This document shows, piece after piece, positions 41,559 to 49,562 of a stretch of 64,000 nt of DNA (positions are counted from its first letter, which is position 1; each line of letters starts with the position of its first letter). The stretch is from contig NZ_FNRE01000014.1 in assembly GCF_900107705.1 (NCBI RefSeq), positions 1 to 64,000 on the forward strand, given 5' to 3'. Origin of the DNA: Prevotella sp. tc2-28 (GTDB lineage Bacteria > Bacteroidota > Bacteroidia > Bacteroidales > Bacteroidaceae). Both the position numbers and the translations under genes were made by a program. The notes below the pieces were generated by a model. It saw only the letters and a program-made list of their open reading frames with translations. It did no database searches and was not told the DNA's origin.

Positions 41559-42023
41559 TTATTGTTTTATGTTAAACTTATTTGCGTTTATCTTCTCGTA
41601 TATCATCTTAAGTTGTTCTCTTTGTCTCTTTAGCCTCTCTTTTCGGTTTTCACTTAGAACTACTTTTTCTTTCTTTTTATTCTTGCTATCTTTAATAGCC
41701 TCATATAGGGATTGAACAATTATTCTATCGTAACATTCACTATTTGAGATTCGAAGTGTTTTAATACCCTTCTTCTTTAGAATAAAATCCCTTTCTTTGT
41801 CCTTTTCTTGTCTCTGAGAATGAGAACTTCCGTCTATCTCTATTGCAACTTTATAATCTTTTATGTATATATCAATAAAATACTGGTGCGTTCCGCTTTT
41901 TACATAGTATTGGCAAATTGCTTTCTTCTTTAACTTAGGAGGAAGATGTGAAAATATCCACTCTTCTTCTCTTGTTCTGCTTTCTAAGAGCTTTTTTCTT
42001 GTAGTCTTTGCCCAATTATTCAT
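41559..42023 (-). CDS. DUF559-type endonuclease 2 (PD-(D/E)XK fold)
   Basis: 154 residues. YFIDIYIKDYKVAIEIDGSS holds the core D...ExDG; KKKGIKTLRISNSE completes the fold. The N-terminal basic segment (MNNWAKTTRKKLLESRTREE) and the very basic C-terminal tail (RKERLKRQREQLKMIYEK) suggest DNA binding. First gene of the leftward cluster; a structured leader precedes it. Confidence 0.75.
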   Translation of the reverse strand: MNNWAKTTRKKLLESRTREEEWIFSHLPPKLKKKAICQYYVKSGTHQYFIDIYIKDYKVAIEIDGSSHSQRQEKDKERDFILKKKGIKTLRISNSECYDRIIVQSLYEAIKDSKNKKKEKVVLSENRKERLKRQREQLKMIYEKINANKFNIKQ

Positions 42024-42039
42024 TATTATATATGTTATA

Positions 42040-42440
42040 ATATTTTACTACTGGAAGCCTTCTGCGAGCATACGAGAGTTTTACAGGGGTTTCATCCCCT
42101 CCGAACTCTCATTGCGTGCTTACTGACTGTTGAGCCCCATAGCATCACACACGGCCTAAAGCAACATTGCTACTCTTCGGCTAACGGTTTTAGCGGCTTT
42201 GTCGCCAGGCACGAGGGTAATCCGTCCAAGTTCCAACCTCTCCGCCGTGTGCTGCCCCTTGCGGTAGTTTATAGTCCAATGATGCGGGGTCAAAACTCTC
42301 AAAAATGCCTTCTTACATCAGACTTAGGAATCATAAAATGAAACCCCGAAAGCACTGGAACTACTTTCGAGGTTTTATCGTATAGCCTTTCGGCGATTTA
42401 CTTCTTATTCTCAGCAATAAGTTCCAGTTATCGCTTTCAA
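42040..42440 (-). ncRNA. Structured RNA or leader, about 400 nt, with pseudoknot
   Basis: No gene is open on either strand. Stems in plus coordinates: AAACCCCGAAAG (42341-42352) with CTTTCGAGGTTT (42364-42375, one wobble); CACACGGC (42148-42155) with GCCGTGTG (42244-42251); GAGAGTT (42074-42080) with AACTCTC (42104-42110). The 11-base loop of the first stem contains ACTGGAAC (42354-42361), complementary to GTTCCAGT (42421-42428) near the 5' end: a pseudoknot. A leftward promoter box lies just upstream (42445). The RNA runs into the DUF559 cluster, so it is either a free ncRNA or a long leader. Strand is inferred from the promoter. Confidence 0.5.
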
Positions 42441-42444
42441 GGTG

Positions 42445-42452
42445 CAAAATTA
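42445..42452 (-). promoter_or_regulatory. Leftward promoter for the structured RNA/DUF559 cluster
   Basis: On the minus strand TAATTTTG followed by CACC. A TTG-type -33 element lies about 20 bases upstream. Same box form as 36845 and 879. Confidence 0.55.
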
Positions 42453-42573
42453 ATAGTAAATTCTCATTTTAGCAAGGAAATTCTCTAAAAATATCTTAAA
42501 TATCTCCGTGTTTTACTAAAATAATATTAATTTATTAAGTTTTTTCTCTCAATCTTAATATTATCTGAAACAT

Positions 42574-42594
42574 TATTATTAATTTTGGAGTGTA
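42574..42594 (+). promoter_or_regulatory. Early promoter 3 (TTAATTTTGGAGT family)
   Basis: TAATTTTG at 42580-42587, then GGAGTG. The core matches promoter 1 exactly over 14 bases. Starts the operon at 42656. The interval 42453-42655 is AT-rich and otherwise empty of genes. Confidence 0.72.
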
Positions 42595-42655
42595 AAAGTT
42601 AATAATTAATAGAGAATAGTTTAACAATACATTATTAATATAAGGAGATACAACA

Positions 42656-42781
42656 ATGAAAAAAGACCCAATGAATCCAATGACTTGGAATTCCGACCAA
42701 TGGAAAGACGCTCTTATCGGAGCAGTATTAACATCCTTCCTTCTTGGAATGGTATCAGTAGTAACATTTATTTTTCACTAA
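42656..42781 (+). CDS. Small single-pass membrane protein (41 aa)
   Basis: 41 residues; MKKDPMNPMTWNSDQWKD then one hydrophobic helix (ALIGAVLTSFLLGMVSVVTF). The leader GGAGATACAACAATG before its start recurs before several genes (42800, 47859, 51405), supporting the start. Unknown function. Confidence 0.55.
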   Translation: MKKDPMNPMTWNSDQWKDALIGAVLTSFLLGMVSVVTFIFH

Positions 42782-42799
42782 TTTATAGGAGATACAACA

Positions 42800-43756
42800 A
42801 TGAAGATTAATTCTTTCGGCTCAATGCCACAGTCAGAGATTGCTCCCGTAGCAGTAGTAGAGGAAGTTCGGAACGAGAATCAGTTCTTCGATTTCGAGAA
42901 AGCCAAAGTCCAGGAATTATCCTTGGACCAGTTAAAGCGCACCGTAAAGGAGAATCGCGGCGATGACCGCACCTGTCCTCACGGTATCTATCATTTCGCC
43001 CTTGTTCAGCAGATATTGGATATGTGCGCTGAACACGGCTACAACGCAGAGGTTTACGACCTCTTTGCCACTAACAACCGAGACAAGCAAACTCCCGGTG
43101 TTTCCCTTAACCCTGAGATTGAAGCAAAATACGGTGAGCGTGCCGTAGAGGCTCACACCCTTCGTCGAATCTATGCCAACATCCGATTGAAGGACTTCGA
43201 TACAGACGAGGTGACAACCAATCTTGCTGTTGCCTATACTCAGAAAGGTATTCAGTTAGGGTTCGGACGCAACGTAATGGTGTGTCACAACCAGTGTATG
43301 CTGGGTAGCGGACGTTTTATCTCGGATTATCAGTGTCGCAAGGACACAGCGAAAGCAACCTTACAAGGTATGCTCCAGACCGTAGGCTCATGGCTTACCA
43401 ACGCTCAGAATATCACCATTGAGGACGATGCCACTATCGAGAGAATGAAAAGCAGCATTCTTACCGCCGAGCAGATCTATACTATCCTCGGTATGCTGAT
43501 GTCTATCCGTGTCGCCCACGACACCTCTGTAAAGTCTATCCGCTATAACGGCGAGGTCTATCCTCTGAATCAGGCGCAACTCTCTCAGTTTACCGAGAAC
43601 CTGCTTGTCAAGCAGAAGGAAGAAGGTCGCATCACCGCATGGTCGTTCTACAATGCGGCTACAGACCTCTACAAGCCACAGAGTGCTGAAACGAATATGA
43701 TTATGCCTCAGAACCTCTCAATGATAGAGTTTATGCGAGCACAGGAAATATTCTAA
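42800..43756 (+). CDS. DUF3871/DUF932-like phage protein
   Basis: 318 residues. Features such as HTLRRIYANIRLKDFDTDEV, QLGFGRNVMVCHNQCML and LTAEQIYTILGMLMSIRVA match the pattern of DUF3871 and the related DUF932 proteins found in Bacteroidota phages and plasmids. The family's function is unknown; several sit near single-strand DNA proteins, as here (SSB-like gene at 43982). Codon use looks strongly expressed. Confidence 0.65.
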   Translation: MKINSFGSMPQSEIAPVAVVEEVRNENQFFDFEKAKVQELSLDQLKRTVKENRGDDRTCPHGIYHFALVQQILDMCAEHGYNAEVYDLFATNNRDKQTPGVSLNPEIEAKYGERAVEAHTLRRIYANIRLKDFDTDEVTTNLAVAYTQKGIQLGFGRNVMVCHNQCMLGSGRFISDYQCRKDTAKATLQGMLQTVGSWLTNAQNITIEDDATIERMKSSILTAEQIYTILGMLMSIRVAHDTSVKSIRYNGEVYPLNQAQLSQFTENLLVKQKEEGRITAWSFYNAATDLYKPQSAETNMIMPQNLSMIEFMRAQEIF

Positions 43757-43764
43757 ATCTAACA

Positions 43765-43809
43765 GGCGAACATCCTCCGGGGCGGGTACTTATAGGCTCG
43801 CCTCGGAGA
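43765..43809 (+). promoter_or_regulatory. Hairpin after the 42800 gene, possible attenuator
   Basis: GGCGA (43765-43769) with TCGCC (43798-43802), and CTCCG (about 43775) with CGGAG (about 43803-43808), can form a compact, pseudoknot-like fold in the 77-base gap. A partial terminator or mRNA stabiliser; untested. Confidence 0.35.
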
Positions 43810-43833
43810 AACGCCGTTAAAACGCGAATAAAA

Positions 43834-43977
43834 ATGGAAAAATCATTTGAAACAGCAAAGTATCACAATAAGTGGGTGGTATTTGATAAAGTATCGCGCA
43901 CTTTTACTGATATAGGCAAAGGACGCAAGTTCTGTGAGAAAAGAGTATTAGAGTTAAACAGTATAACAAAAAATTAA
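43834..43977 (+). CDS. Small basic protein (47 aa)
   Basis: 47 residues (MEKSFETAKYHNKWVVFDKV start, LELNSITKN end). Basic and beta-like; no family recognised. Ends 4 bases before the SSB-like gene. Confidence 0.5.
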   Translation: MEKSFETAKYHNKWVVFDKVSRTFTDIGKGRKFCEKRVLELNSITKN

Positions 43978-43981
43978 GATT

Positions 43982-44308
43982 ATGGAATTATCAGATTATT
44001 TTGGAAGCATCGACTTGACAAAGTTAGGTCAGATTATTCGCTTACACCCAGAGTTAGTAAAAACAGTAAACATGAAAGACGGAACGCAGCATAAGTTCCT
44101 CAACGTTGACATCAATGCGAAGCAGCAAGCCGACCAATACGGCAATGTCGCGTATCTGAAAGTGGCTTGCAAGAAAGCTGAGCAGAAGCAAGGCTTGAAT
44201 TACTATCTCTGCGACCTACGTCTTTCGCAGAACCAGCAGCAGGCCGCCTCTCAACCACCGCAGCAGGCACAAGCGCCAGCGTCAACCAGTGACGATTTAC
44301 CATTCTAA
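43982..44308 (+). CDS. Single-strand DNA-binding protein-like
   Basis: 108 residues. An OB-fold-like N-terminal region (about 5-75), then a Gln/Pro/Ala-rich linker and an acidic tip ending DDLPF, the classic SSB C-terminal tail that recruits replication and repair partners. The OB fold is shorter and divergent from bacterial SSB, so homology is inferred mainly from the tail, size and neighbourhood. Confidence 0.62.
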   Translation: MELSDYFGSIDLTKLGQIIRLHPELVKTVNMKDGTQHKFLNVDINAKQQADQYGNVAYLKVACKKAEQKQGLNYYLCDLRLSQNQQQAASQPPQQAQAPASTSDDLPF

Positions 44309-44320
44309 TCCCCGTATAGT

Positions 44321-45220
44321 ATGAAAGACGAAAATATTGCCTTATTTAAGAGGTTTCTTAAAACCGAAGGGTGCAACACCTTGTATGCCGGGATGTATAA
44401 TCAATCACACCCCAAAGATGCTCCTGACGATGTAGAGATGTTTTTAAGAGAAGTTGATGCGAAAGATGCTATTCTTGGTGCTTTTGTATTCCCGGAGGGT
44501 AATAGTAACTTCGGTGTAAATTACTGGTTTGAAAAAGCCGTCAAGTGGGAGAAGACACTTGAAAGTGCTACCGCCAGCCAGTTCTACGCATACTGCTACC
44601 ATAACAAGGAAAGTGTTTCAAGAGAAGCAGCGAGACCACTTAATAAAGTGAATACCTATCTGCATACTTACAGCACAGAAGTAACAGGAATAGAGAGAGC
44701 CTTGCAAACTCAGTCAAAAGAAACGAAGAAGCAAAGCGAACCCGTGAAACTTGACGCATGGAGTAGCAATAGAAAAACCGAAGAGCCCGTAAAACAGCCC
44801 GATGTTCCTCTACAACATAGTGTAACAGAAGAGCAGATGGCTCTAAGCGGTTTTAAACTTTTCTCCATAACAAAGAAAAGCTCTGAGAGGCTCAAAGAGG
44901 ACGAGGTTACTATCAATACTAAGTCGGGGAACCGCTTCTGCTTTAACAAGAAGCTTTCAGAAGAGATTAAAGATGCACGTCACGAATACATCCATATATA
45001 TTCAAAGGAGAACACCATCTACATGCTCTTCGACGACAACGAAAAAGATGCTATAAAGTGGCGCATAAACAGTTGCAATGTTGTTTTTAGTAGCAAACAG
45101 CTTGTTTCAAATATCTGCGAGTTCTTTAATATCAAAGAAGAGCAAACAACTTTGCATATCTCTAAGAACATGAGCAAGACATCTAACAACTTGTTCTATA
45201 AAATCACTAAATCAAAATAA
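44321..45220 (+). CDS. Hypothetical protein (299 aa)
   Basis: 299 residues in two parts. N-terminal ~130 are helical and mixed (LFKRFLKTEGCNTLYAGMYN); a polar linker (KKQSEPVKLDAWSSNRKTEE) leads to a C-terminal beta-rich domain (ITKKSSERLKEDEVTINTKS ... ITKSK). No known family recognised. Sits between the SSB-like gene and the DUF4494 gene. Confidence 0.62.
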   Translation: MKDENIALFKRFLKTEGCNTLYAGMYNQSHPKDAPDDVEMFLREVDAKDAILGAFVFPEGNSNFGVNYWFEKAVKWEKTLESATASQFYAYCYHNKESVSREAARPLNKVNTYLHTYSTEVTGIERALQTQSKETKKQSEPVKLDAWSSNRKTEEPVKQPDVPLQHSVTEEQMALSGFKLFSITKKSSERLKEDEVTINTKSGNRFCFNKKLSEEIKDARHEYIHIYSKENTIYMLFDDNEKDAIKWRINSCNVVFSSKQLVSNICEFFNIKEEQTTLHISKNMSKTSNNLFYKITKSK

Positions 45221-45229
45221 AAGAAAGCT

Positions 45230-45709
45230 ATGAGAAGTAAAACAGCAACATGGTTCGTCTGCGGTATTCGTTACGAAAAGACCCTAGAGGACGGAACACA
45301 GAAGAAAGTCACAGAACAGTATGTAATTGATGCCCTCTCTTTTACGGAAGCAGAAGAGCGCATCACAGAAGAGATGTCCGCATATATTAGCGGCGAGTAT
45401 GAAGTTAAGACTTGTGCCTTTGCGCCTTTTCGTGAGATATTCTTCTCCGGCGACGATAATGCCGACAAATGGTATAAAGCAAAGATTGATTTCATTTCTT
45501 TCGACGAGAAAAGCGGCAAAGAGAAACGTTCACACAACTACTACCTCGTACAGGCGGGCTCTATCGGCAGTGCATTGTCAAACATTGATTTCGTTATGAG
45601 CGGTACTATGCTTGACTACGTTGTGATGTCTATACAGGAAACACCCGTCGTAGATGTCTTTGAATATAAAGTAAAGCCCGATGACGGAGGAGAGCAGACT
45701 GAGGCGTAA
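45230..45709 (+). CDS. DUF4494-family protein
   Basis: 159 residues. TWFVCGIRYEKTLEDGTQKK, YVIDALSFTEAEERI and KWYKAKIDFISFDEKSGKEK with a final DVFEYKV match the DUF4494 pattern, widespread in Bacteroidota phages and conjugative elements. Function unknown. Confidence 0.82.
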   Translation: MRSKTATWFVCGIRYEKTLEDGTQKKVTEQYVIDALSFTEAEERITEEMSAYISGEYEVKTCAFAPFREIFFSGDDNADKWYKAKIDFISFDEKSGKEKRSHNYYLVQAGSIGSALSNIDFVMSGTMLDYVVMSIQETPVVDVFEYKVKPDDGGEQTEA

Positions 45710-45872
45710 GCAAAAAGACCATGAGCGTTACATCGCTTCCTGTGAAGAGCGCAAAGAATATCAACGCATCTATTACGCAAACCATAGAGAGCGGTGTATC
45801 GTTTCTGTAAGAGAAGCCGAAAGAAAACGAAAACTTAGAGAATTATGCAAGAAGAAAGGTTATGCCAACTAA
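45681..45872 (+). CDS. Small basic protein (63 aa)
   Basis: 63 residues rich in Arg/Lys/Glu (RLRRKQKDHERYIASCEERK; RIYYANHRERC). The YYxxHRE phrase resembles arms found beside phage HNH or nuclease proteins. Overlaps the DUF4494 end by 29 bases. Confidence 0.5.
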   Translation: MTEESRLRRKQKDHERYIASCEERKEYQRIYYANHRERCIVSVREAERKRKLRELCKKKGYAN

Positions 45873-46045
45873 AATCTTTCCAAGAGCAGATGAAGACCTT
45901 ACGGAAAGACGACTCGCTACTAACAGGGGTTACATTTAATACTCTTGCTGGCGATATTAGAATAGTAAAGAAAGAAGTTGCTGTCTTCTTGTTGGATAGC
46001 GTCATAAAGTATATTAAAGACGAAATTAAATACAACGAAAGATGA
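45845..46045 (+). CDS. Small hypothetical protein (66 aa)
   Basis: 66 residues beginning MQEERLCQLKSFQEQMKTLR, helical with a hydrophobic centre (GDIRIVKKEVAVFLLDSVIK). Overlaps both neighbours (28 and 4 bases). No family recognised. Confidence 0.52.
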   Translation: MQEERLCQLKSFQEQMKTLRKDDSLLTGVTFNTLAGDIRIVKKEVAVFLLDSVIKYIKDEIKYNER

Positions 46046-46257
46046 AAAGACTTGTTAGACTTAAAGATAAAGAAACAAAGGAGATATACTCTTACTCTTC
46101 CATCACCGAACTAATCCGACGTAATGGAGAAGAAGCGCTTGGAATATCCTTGCAATCCCTATATAACGCGATGAGTACCAATAAAGGAAGATGGGGGAAC
46201 GACAGGTATGAGGTATATTACGAAACCATAGAACTTGGTAACAAGGAATGGAGATAG
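46042..46257 (+). CDS. Small hypothetical protein (71 aa)
   Basis: 71 residues with a possible helix-turn-helix (SITELIRRNGEEALGISLQS) and a beta tail. Overlaps the upstream stop by 4 bases. Confidence 0.55.
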   Translation: MKRLVRLKDKETKEIYSYSSITELIRRNGEEALGISLQSLYNAMSTNKGRWGNDRYEVYYETIELGNKEWR

Positions 46258-46261
46258 GGAT

Positions 46262-46519
46262 ATGAAAAAGGTTACATATTGCAATCTTACACAGAAAGAG
46301 GCTTTGGAATATACTTCAAAACTAGTAGATTTCGGGCTATCTCTACTTATCTATGCTGCACTGAATGAGTTGCTCACCTCACACAACTATCTTCGGCAAA
46401 GCAAGTATTACAAGCAAAAGGTAAAACTTCGGGCAAACGAAGCTTTGCGGCTACGGAATAGAAAGATTGATGAACTTAGAAACGCCGTTTACCGTAAAGA
46501 CTTCTCCGAAACCTATTAG
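46262..46519 (+). CDS. Hypothetical protein (85 aa)
   Basis: 85 residues from ATG 46262. Helical, with a hydrophobic core (LVDFGLSLLIYAALNELLTS) and a basic C-terminal half (KQKVKLRANEALRLRNRKID). No family recognised. Confidence 0.55.
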   Translation: MKKVTYCNLTQKEALEYTSKLVDFGLSLLIYAALNELLTSHNYLRQSKYYKQKVKLRANEALRLRNRKIDELRNAVYRKDFSETY

Positions 46520-46525
46520 GATTCG

Positions 46526-46978
46526 GTGATAGACATCTGCGAAGATGACGTAAAAACGTTAAGAAATGCTATTCAGAAAGTTCTTAAAGAAGGAGGTGTC
46601 GAAGATGCGGAGTTGTTTAGTCATATTGAAGTTACGAGGATACTATTAGAATCTTCTATCTACCACTTTGAGGAGATAATGAATGATTGCACCAACAAGT
46701 TCCTTTCGGCGAATAGCAAGGAGATGAAAGGGCTTGAACTAAGGAAAATCTTTGTTGAGTTTAACATAGAAAATATCTTCAAAGAATGGGATACAATGTG
46801 CGACCTTATCTACGATAGTAAAAAGATTGCAATAGATTTGAATAAAGAAACCATTTCTAATGCTTTTAATAATATTGCTGACAAGTTTGCAAGAGGTGAG
46901 TATATTGATGCTTGTCTTGAAGTTGCAAAGAGAGAATATCCCGAATTTTCAAACGCCAAAGTAATTAGAGAAGAATGA
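46526..46978 (+). CDS. Hypothetical helical protein (150 aa), GTG start
   Basis: 150 residues starting at GTG 46526 (no ATG is well placed). All-helical (LRNAIQKVLKEGGVEDAELF; ISNAFNNIADKFARGEYIDA). No family recognised. Overlaps the VRR-NUC gene by 4 bases, so probably functionally linked. Confidence 0.58.
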   Translation: MIDICEDDVKTLRNAIQKVLKEGGVEDAELFSHIEVTRILLESSIYHFEEIMNDCTNKFLSANSKEMKGLELRKIFVEFNIENIFKEWDTMCDLIYDSKKIAIDLNKETISNAFNNIADKFARGEYIDACLEVAKREYPEFSNAKVIREE

Positions 46979-47376
46979 AGTATGACGAGTTAAAAGCAAT
47001 GCTGGCGAAAGAAAAGAAGCCACAACGGCACAGACACCTTGAAGGCGATATACAAGAAGCCTGCGTGAAATACTTTCGCTATGCCTATCCTAACTATATT
47101 ATCTTTTCTGTTCCTAACGGCGGCACAAGAAATAGTAGAGAGGCTGTTCAATTAAAGCGTGAAGGTGCCCTTGCTGGTGTAGCGGATCTCGTTGTTGTTA
47201 TAGAGGGTGCTGTTTTGTTCGTGGAGATGAAAACAAAGAACAATAAGCAACAGGAGAGCCAAAAGGTGTTCCAGAAGAACGTAGAGCGGTTAGGTCATCA
47301 GTATTCCGTATGCCATAGCTTACAAGAATTTCAGTTAGCAATAGAACGTTTTATTAAAGATAGATTTGGTATATGA
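46975..47376 (+). CDS. VRR-NUC domain nuclease
   Basis: 133 residues. SVPNGGTRNSREAVQLKREG, GVADLVVVIEG and FVEMKTKNNKQ contain the VRR-NUC core (GG/R-rich loop, then the D ... ExK active site of the PD-(D/E)XK fold). Phage VRR-NUC proteins can act as Holliday-junction or flap nucleases. The gene overlaps both neighbours by 4 bases. Confidence 0.82.
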   Translation: MKYDELKAMLAKEKKPQRHRHLEGDIQEACVKYFRYAYPNYIIFSVPNGGTRNSREAVQLKREGALAGVADLVVVIEGAVLFVEMKTKNNKQQESQKVFQKNVERLGHQYSVCHSLQEFQLAIERFIKDRFGI

Positions 47377-47735
47377 TTTACATAGAATTTAGAACATGGT
47401 ATAAGGCTTCACAATACCGTTTAAAGCAATTCTCAGAAGGTTTCTATGGGTTAGTAGTAAAATGCCTACTCTTAGGTTTAATAAGCCTTTTATGCTATTT
47501 ATATCGCGTTATAAACGCATTCTTTCGGAGAGAAACTATCGCTGGTTGTATTATATCGGTAATCCTCTTTGGAGTAAGCTTTAGCTATGCAACGTCTTTT
47601 ATTAAAGAACGGAAGCTAAGAGTTGAAGCACAATATCGCGCTGATTCTCTCTCTTATGAATTAAGCAAACTCACCCAAATGTTTGAAAAAGAAGATACAC
47701 TGATTGTTAATGGCGACACTTTAAGAAGCTGGTAA
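47373..47735 (+). CDS. Membrane protein (120 aa)
   Basis: 120 residues with two hydrophobic helices (VVKCLLLGLISLLCYLYRVI and TIAGCIISVILFGVSFSYAT) and a periplasmic-like acidic C-terminal tail (EAQYRADSLSYELSKLTQMF). No named family. Last gene of its operon. Confidence 0.58.
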   Translation: MIYIEFRTWYKASQYRLKQFSEGFYGLVVKCLLLGLISLLCYLYRVINAFFRRETIAGCIISVILFGVSFSYATSFIKERKLRVEAQYRADSLSYELSKLTQMFEKEDTLIVNGDTLRSW

Positions 47736-47810
47736 TCAGCCACTTAAAAGTTTTAAAGTCATCTTAAAATGTCTTAAAGTTTTACCTATTATGTTGGAGA
47801 TACGAATACT

Positions 47811-47831
47811 AATTTATAAATTTGGAGTGAA
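47811..47831 (+). promoter_or_regulatory. Early promoter 4 (variant)
   Basis: TAAATTTG (47817-47824) followed by GGAGTGAAGTTTAAC. One base differs from the other five cores, but TTTGGAGT is kept. Starts the operon at 47859; the gap 47736-47858 holds no gene. Confidence 0.65.
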
Positions 47832-47858
47832 GTTTAACTTAACATAGGAGATACAACA

Positions 47859-48296
47859 ATGAGTAGAGTTACAGAGTACAGAAAGACTACACCTTTCTAC
47901 ATTTACTACAATCCCAATCCATTGGGCAATGAGAAGAAAGCATGGGACAGAGGCGATTGCGTTATTCGTGCTTTTGCGGTAGCATTAGACATAACTTGGA
48001 TAGAAGCTTTTGATATTCTATCAGCAGAGGCAAGGCGCACCTACAACGTTGCTGAAGACGACAAAGTATGGGATGCCGTTCTAAAGAGTATGGGTGCAAT
48101 CTATCACGGAATAAAGCCCGAAGCAGGAAAGAAGCGAATAACTGTTGAGGAGTTCTGTAAGACGCACCCTAAAGGGAACTACTTTGTTTCTGTATCAGGG
48201 CATTGCACCGCCGTTGTCAATGGTGTATGCGTTGACACTTGGAATCCTGCTAAGAAAGCAGTTTGTCGTTATTATGAGATTAAGTTAAAGAAGTAA
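47859..48296 (+). CDS. Papain-like (cysteine protease fold) protein
   Basis: 145 residues. RGDCVIRAFAVALD has a Cys at the start of a helix, SGHCTAVVNG has a His on a strand, and VDTWNP supplies a third polar residue: the Cys-His-Asx order of papain/transglutaminase-like folds. Similar proteins in Bacteroidota phages are annotated as peptidase-fold but untested. Possible target: host or phage protein. Good Shine-Dalgarno (GGAGATACAACA). Confidence 0.6.
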   Translation: MSRVTEYRKTTPFYIYYNPNPLGNEKKAWDRGDCVIRAFAVALDITWIEAFDILSAEARRTYNVAEDDKVWDAVLKSMGAIYHGIKPEAGKKRITVEEFCKTHPKGNYFVSVSGHCTAVVNGVCVDTWNPAKKAVCRYYEIKLKK

Positions 48297-48299
48297 GCA

Positions 48300-48668
48300 A
48301 TGAATAAGAAAGAACTCTTTAAAAAGGACTTCGCCCGCATCCGTCGCAAGATTGAAAAGTACAACAAGGAACTTGCCGACTACGTTAAGATGACTGGCGA
48401 CAACGAAGTGCCCGATATAGATAGTACTATTATCGGCACCTCACCGATGAACCCAATAGAGGTAAAAGAACTGCCTAATGGTGTTTCATACACAGACGAT
48501 GGTTGGTGGGAGAACATAACCGTAGAATCGGTATACGGAGAGTATTGGCTATCGGGCGAAGATGAACTCGACGACCTGCTGAAATATAACCGCCGCCGAC
48601 TTCGCAAAGGTGTTCGCGTTTGGAAATCAGAAAACCCAGATATTGAATTAGAAAAAGACGACGATTAA
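48300..48668 (+). CDS. Hypothetical protein (122 aa)
   Basis: 122 residues; N-terminal basic helix (KELFKKDFARIRRKIEKYNK) and an acidic C-terminal half (LSGEDELDDLLKYNRRRLRK). No family recognised. Three bases from the previous stop. Confidence 0.58.
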   Translation: MNKKELFKKDFARIRRKIEKYNKELADYVKMTGDNEVPDIDSTIIGTSPMNPIEVKELPNGVSYTDDGWWENITVESVYGEYWLSGEDELDDLLKYNRRRLRKGVRVWKSENPDIELEKDDD

Positions 48669-48670
48669 TT

Positions 48671-49462
48671 ATGAGTATAGAAATTAACGGGAAGAAAATA
48701 CAGTCGTGCGAAGGTTGCGCACTGTATGAGAATTGCAAGAAAAGCAATAGAGAAAACGATGAAAGCGGTTGCTTGTGGTCTACTATACATTTCATAGTCA
48801 AGGACTATAAGAGAATGTTTAACAGGTTTCAAGAGTTGGAGCCTTCTATTAAGAAGAAGAATGAGAAACTGAAAGAGGACAGAGATAGGATTATCGAACT
48901 TATTCATAAGTTAGACGAGAAGCAAGTAGAGGCAATGTCTGACGAGCGTTTGAAAACAATGTTTAGAACACTTACTTCTTCTGTAAAGAGGTTGAAAGAA
49001 GAAAAGGAAGCGTTACAAAACGAAGTAAAACTACTATATGCTCAGATAGACGAAACCAAGAATAGCCGTAACGCTGTTGTCGAAGCGGTAACAGCAGACC
49101 TTGAAGAAAAGTTAGAAGAGGCGAATAATAAGATAAAGCTACTTGCGAGTGCGGTAGTAGACCCAGAGAAAGCAGATTCCGTTTTCTTACAATCTTGCAA
49201 AGTTCACACTATAGAAACAGATGACGACAAGAAATGGATGGCGGGCGCAATGAGGCAGTTAGAGAAAGCGTCTATGAAATTACTTACAGTTGACGAGCGT
49301 CTTTCTCGTTATGAAGAAACATTAAAAGAGAATAATGGTGAGTTGACTACGAGCGTTGAAAAGATTATAAAGAAAGCAATGAATAGCATCAGTAGTACTA
49401 TCTCTCATATAGAATGCTTTATGGATAAAGTAGGTAACATAAAAATAGAAGAAGATGAATAA
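48671..49462 (+). CDS. Coiled-coil protein with N-terminal Cys cluster
   Basis: 263 residues. CEGCALYENCKKS near residues 12-25 plus a fourth Cys at about 35 could bind zinc; then long coiled coils (ELEPSIKKKNEKLKEDRDR; DLEEKLEEANNKIKLLASAV). No family recognised. Overlaps the next small gene by 8 bases. Confidence 0.6.
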   Translation: MSIEINGKKIQSCEGCALYENCKKSNRENDESGCLWSTIHFIVKDYKRMFNRFQELEPSIKKKNEKLKEDRDRIIELIHKLDEKQVEAMSDERLKTMFRTLTSSVKRLKEEKEALQNEVKLLYAQIDETKNSRNAVVEAVTADLEEKLEEANNKIKLLASAVVDPEKADSVFLQSCKVHTIETDDDKKWMAGAMRQLEKASMKLLTVDERLSRYEETLKENNGELTTSVEKIIKKAMNSISSTISHIECFMDKVGNIKIEEDE

Positions 49463-49559
49463 AGAAGAAAGAGTTGACGAGCAGCCCACGCAGCTGCCTG
49501 ACGAAACTAACGAAGAGTATGCCGAAAGGCTTAGATTCTTAAACCCATACTTTTACTAA
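49455..49559 (+). CDS. Small protein (34 aa)
   Basis: 34 residues (MNKEERVDEQPTQLPDETNE start, FLNPYFY end), acidic. Overlaps the end of the coiled-coil gene and stops 3 bases before the next. Confidence 0.45.
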   Translation: MNKEERVDEQPTQLPDETNEEYAERLRFLNPYFY

Positions 49560-49562
49560 GAA

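Noticed and set aside
42040..42440. Group I intron, GOLLD/ROOL-type RNA or tmRNA
   Set aside because: TATAGTCC (about 42262) recalls a group I S element, but no exon junction, coding context or convincing P3-P7 core was found. Large phage RNA classes could not be confirmed by eye, and no tmRNA signature is present.
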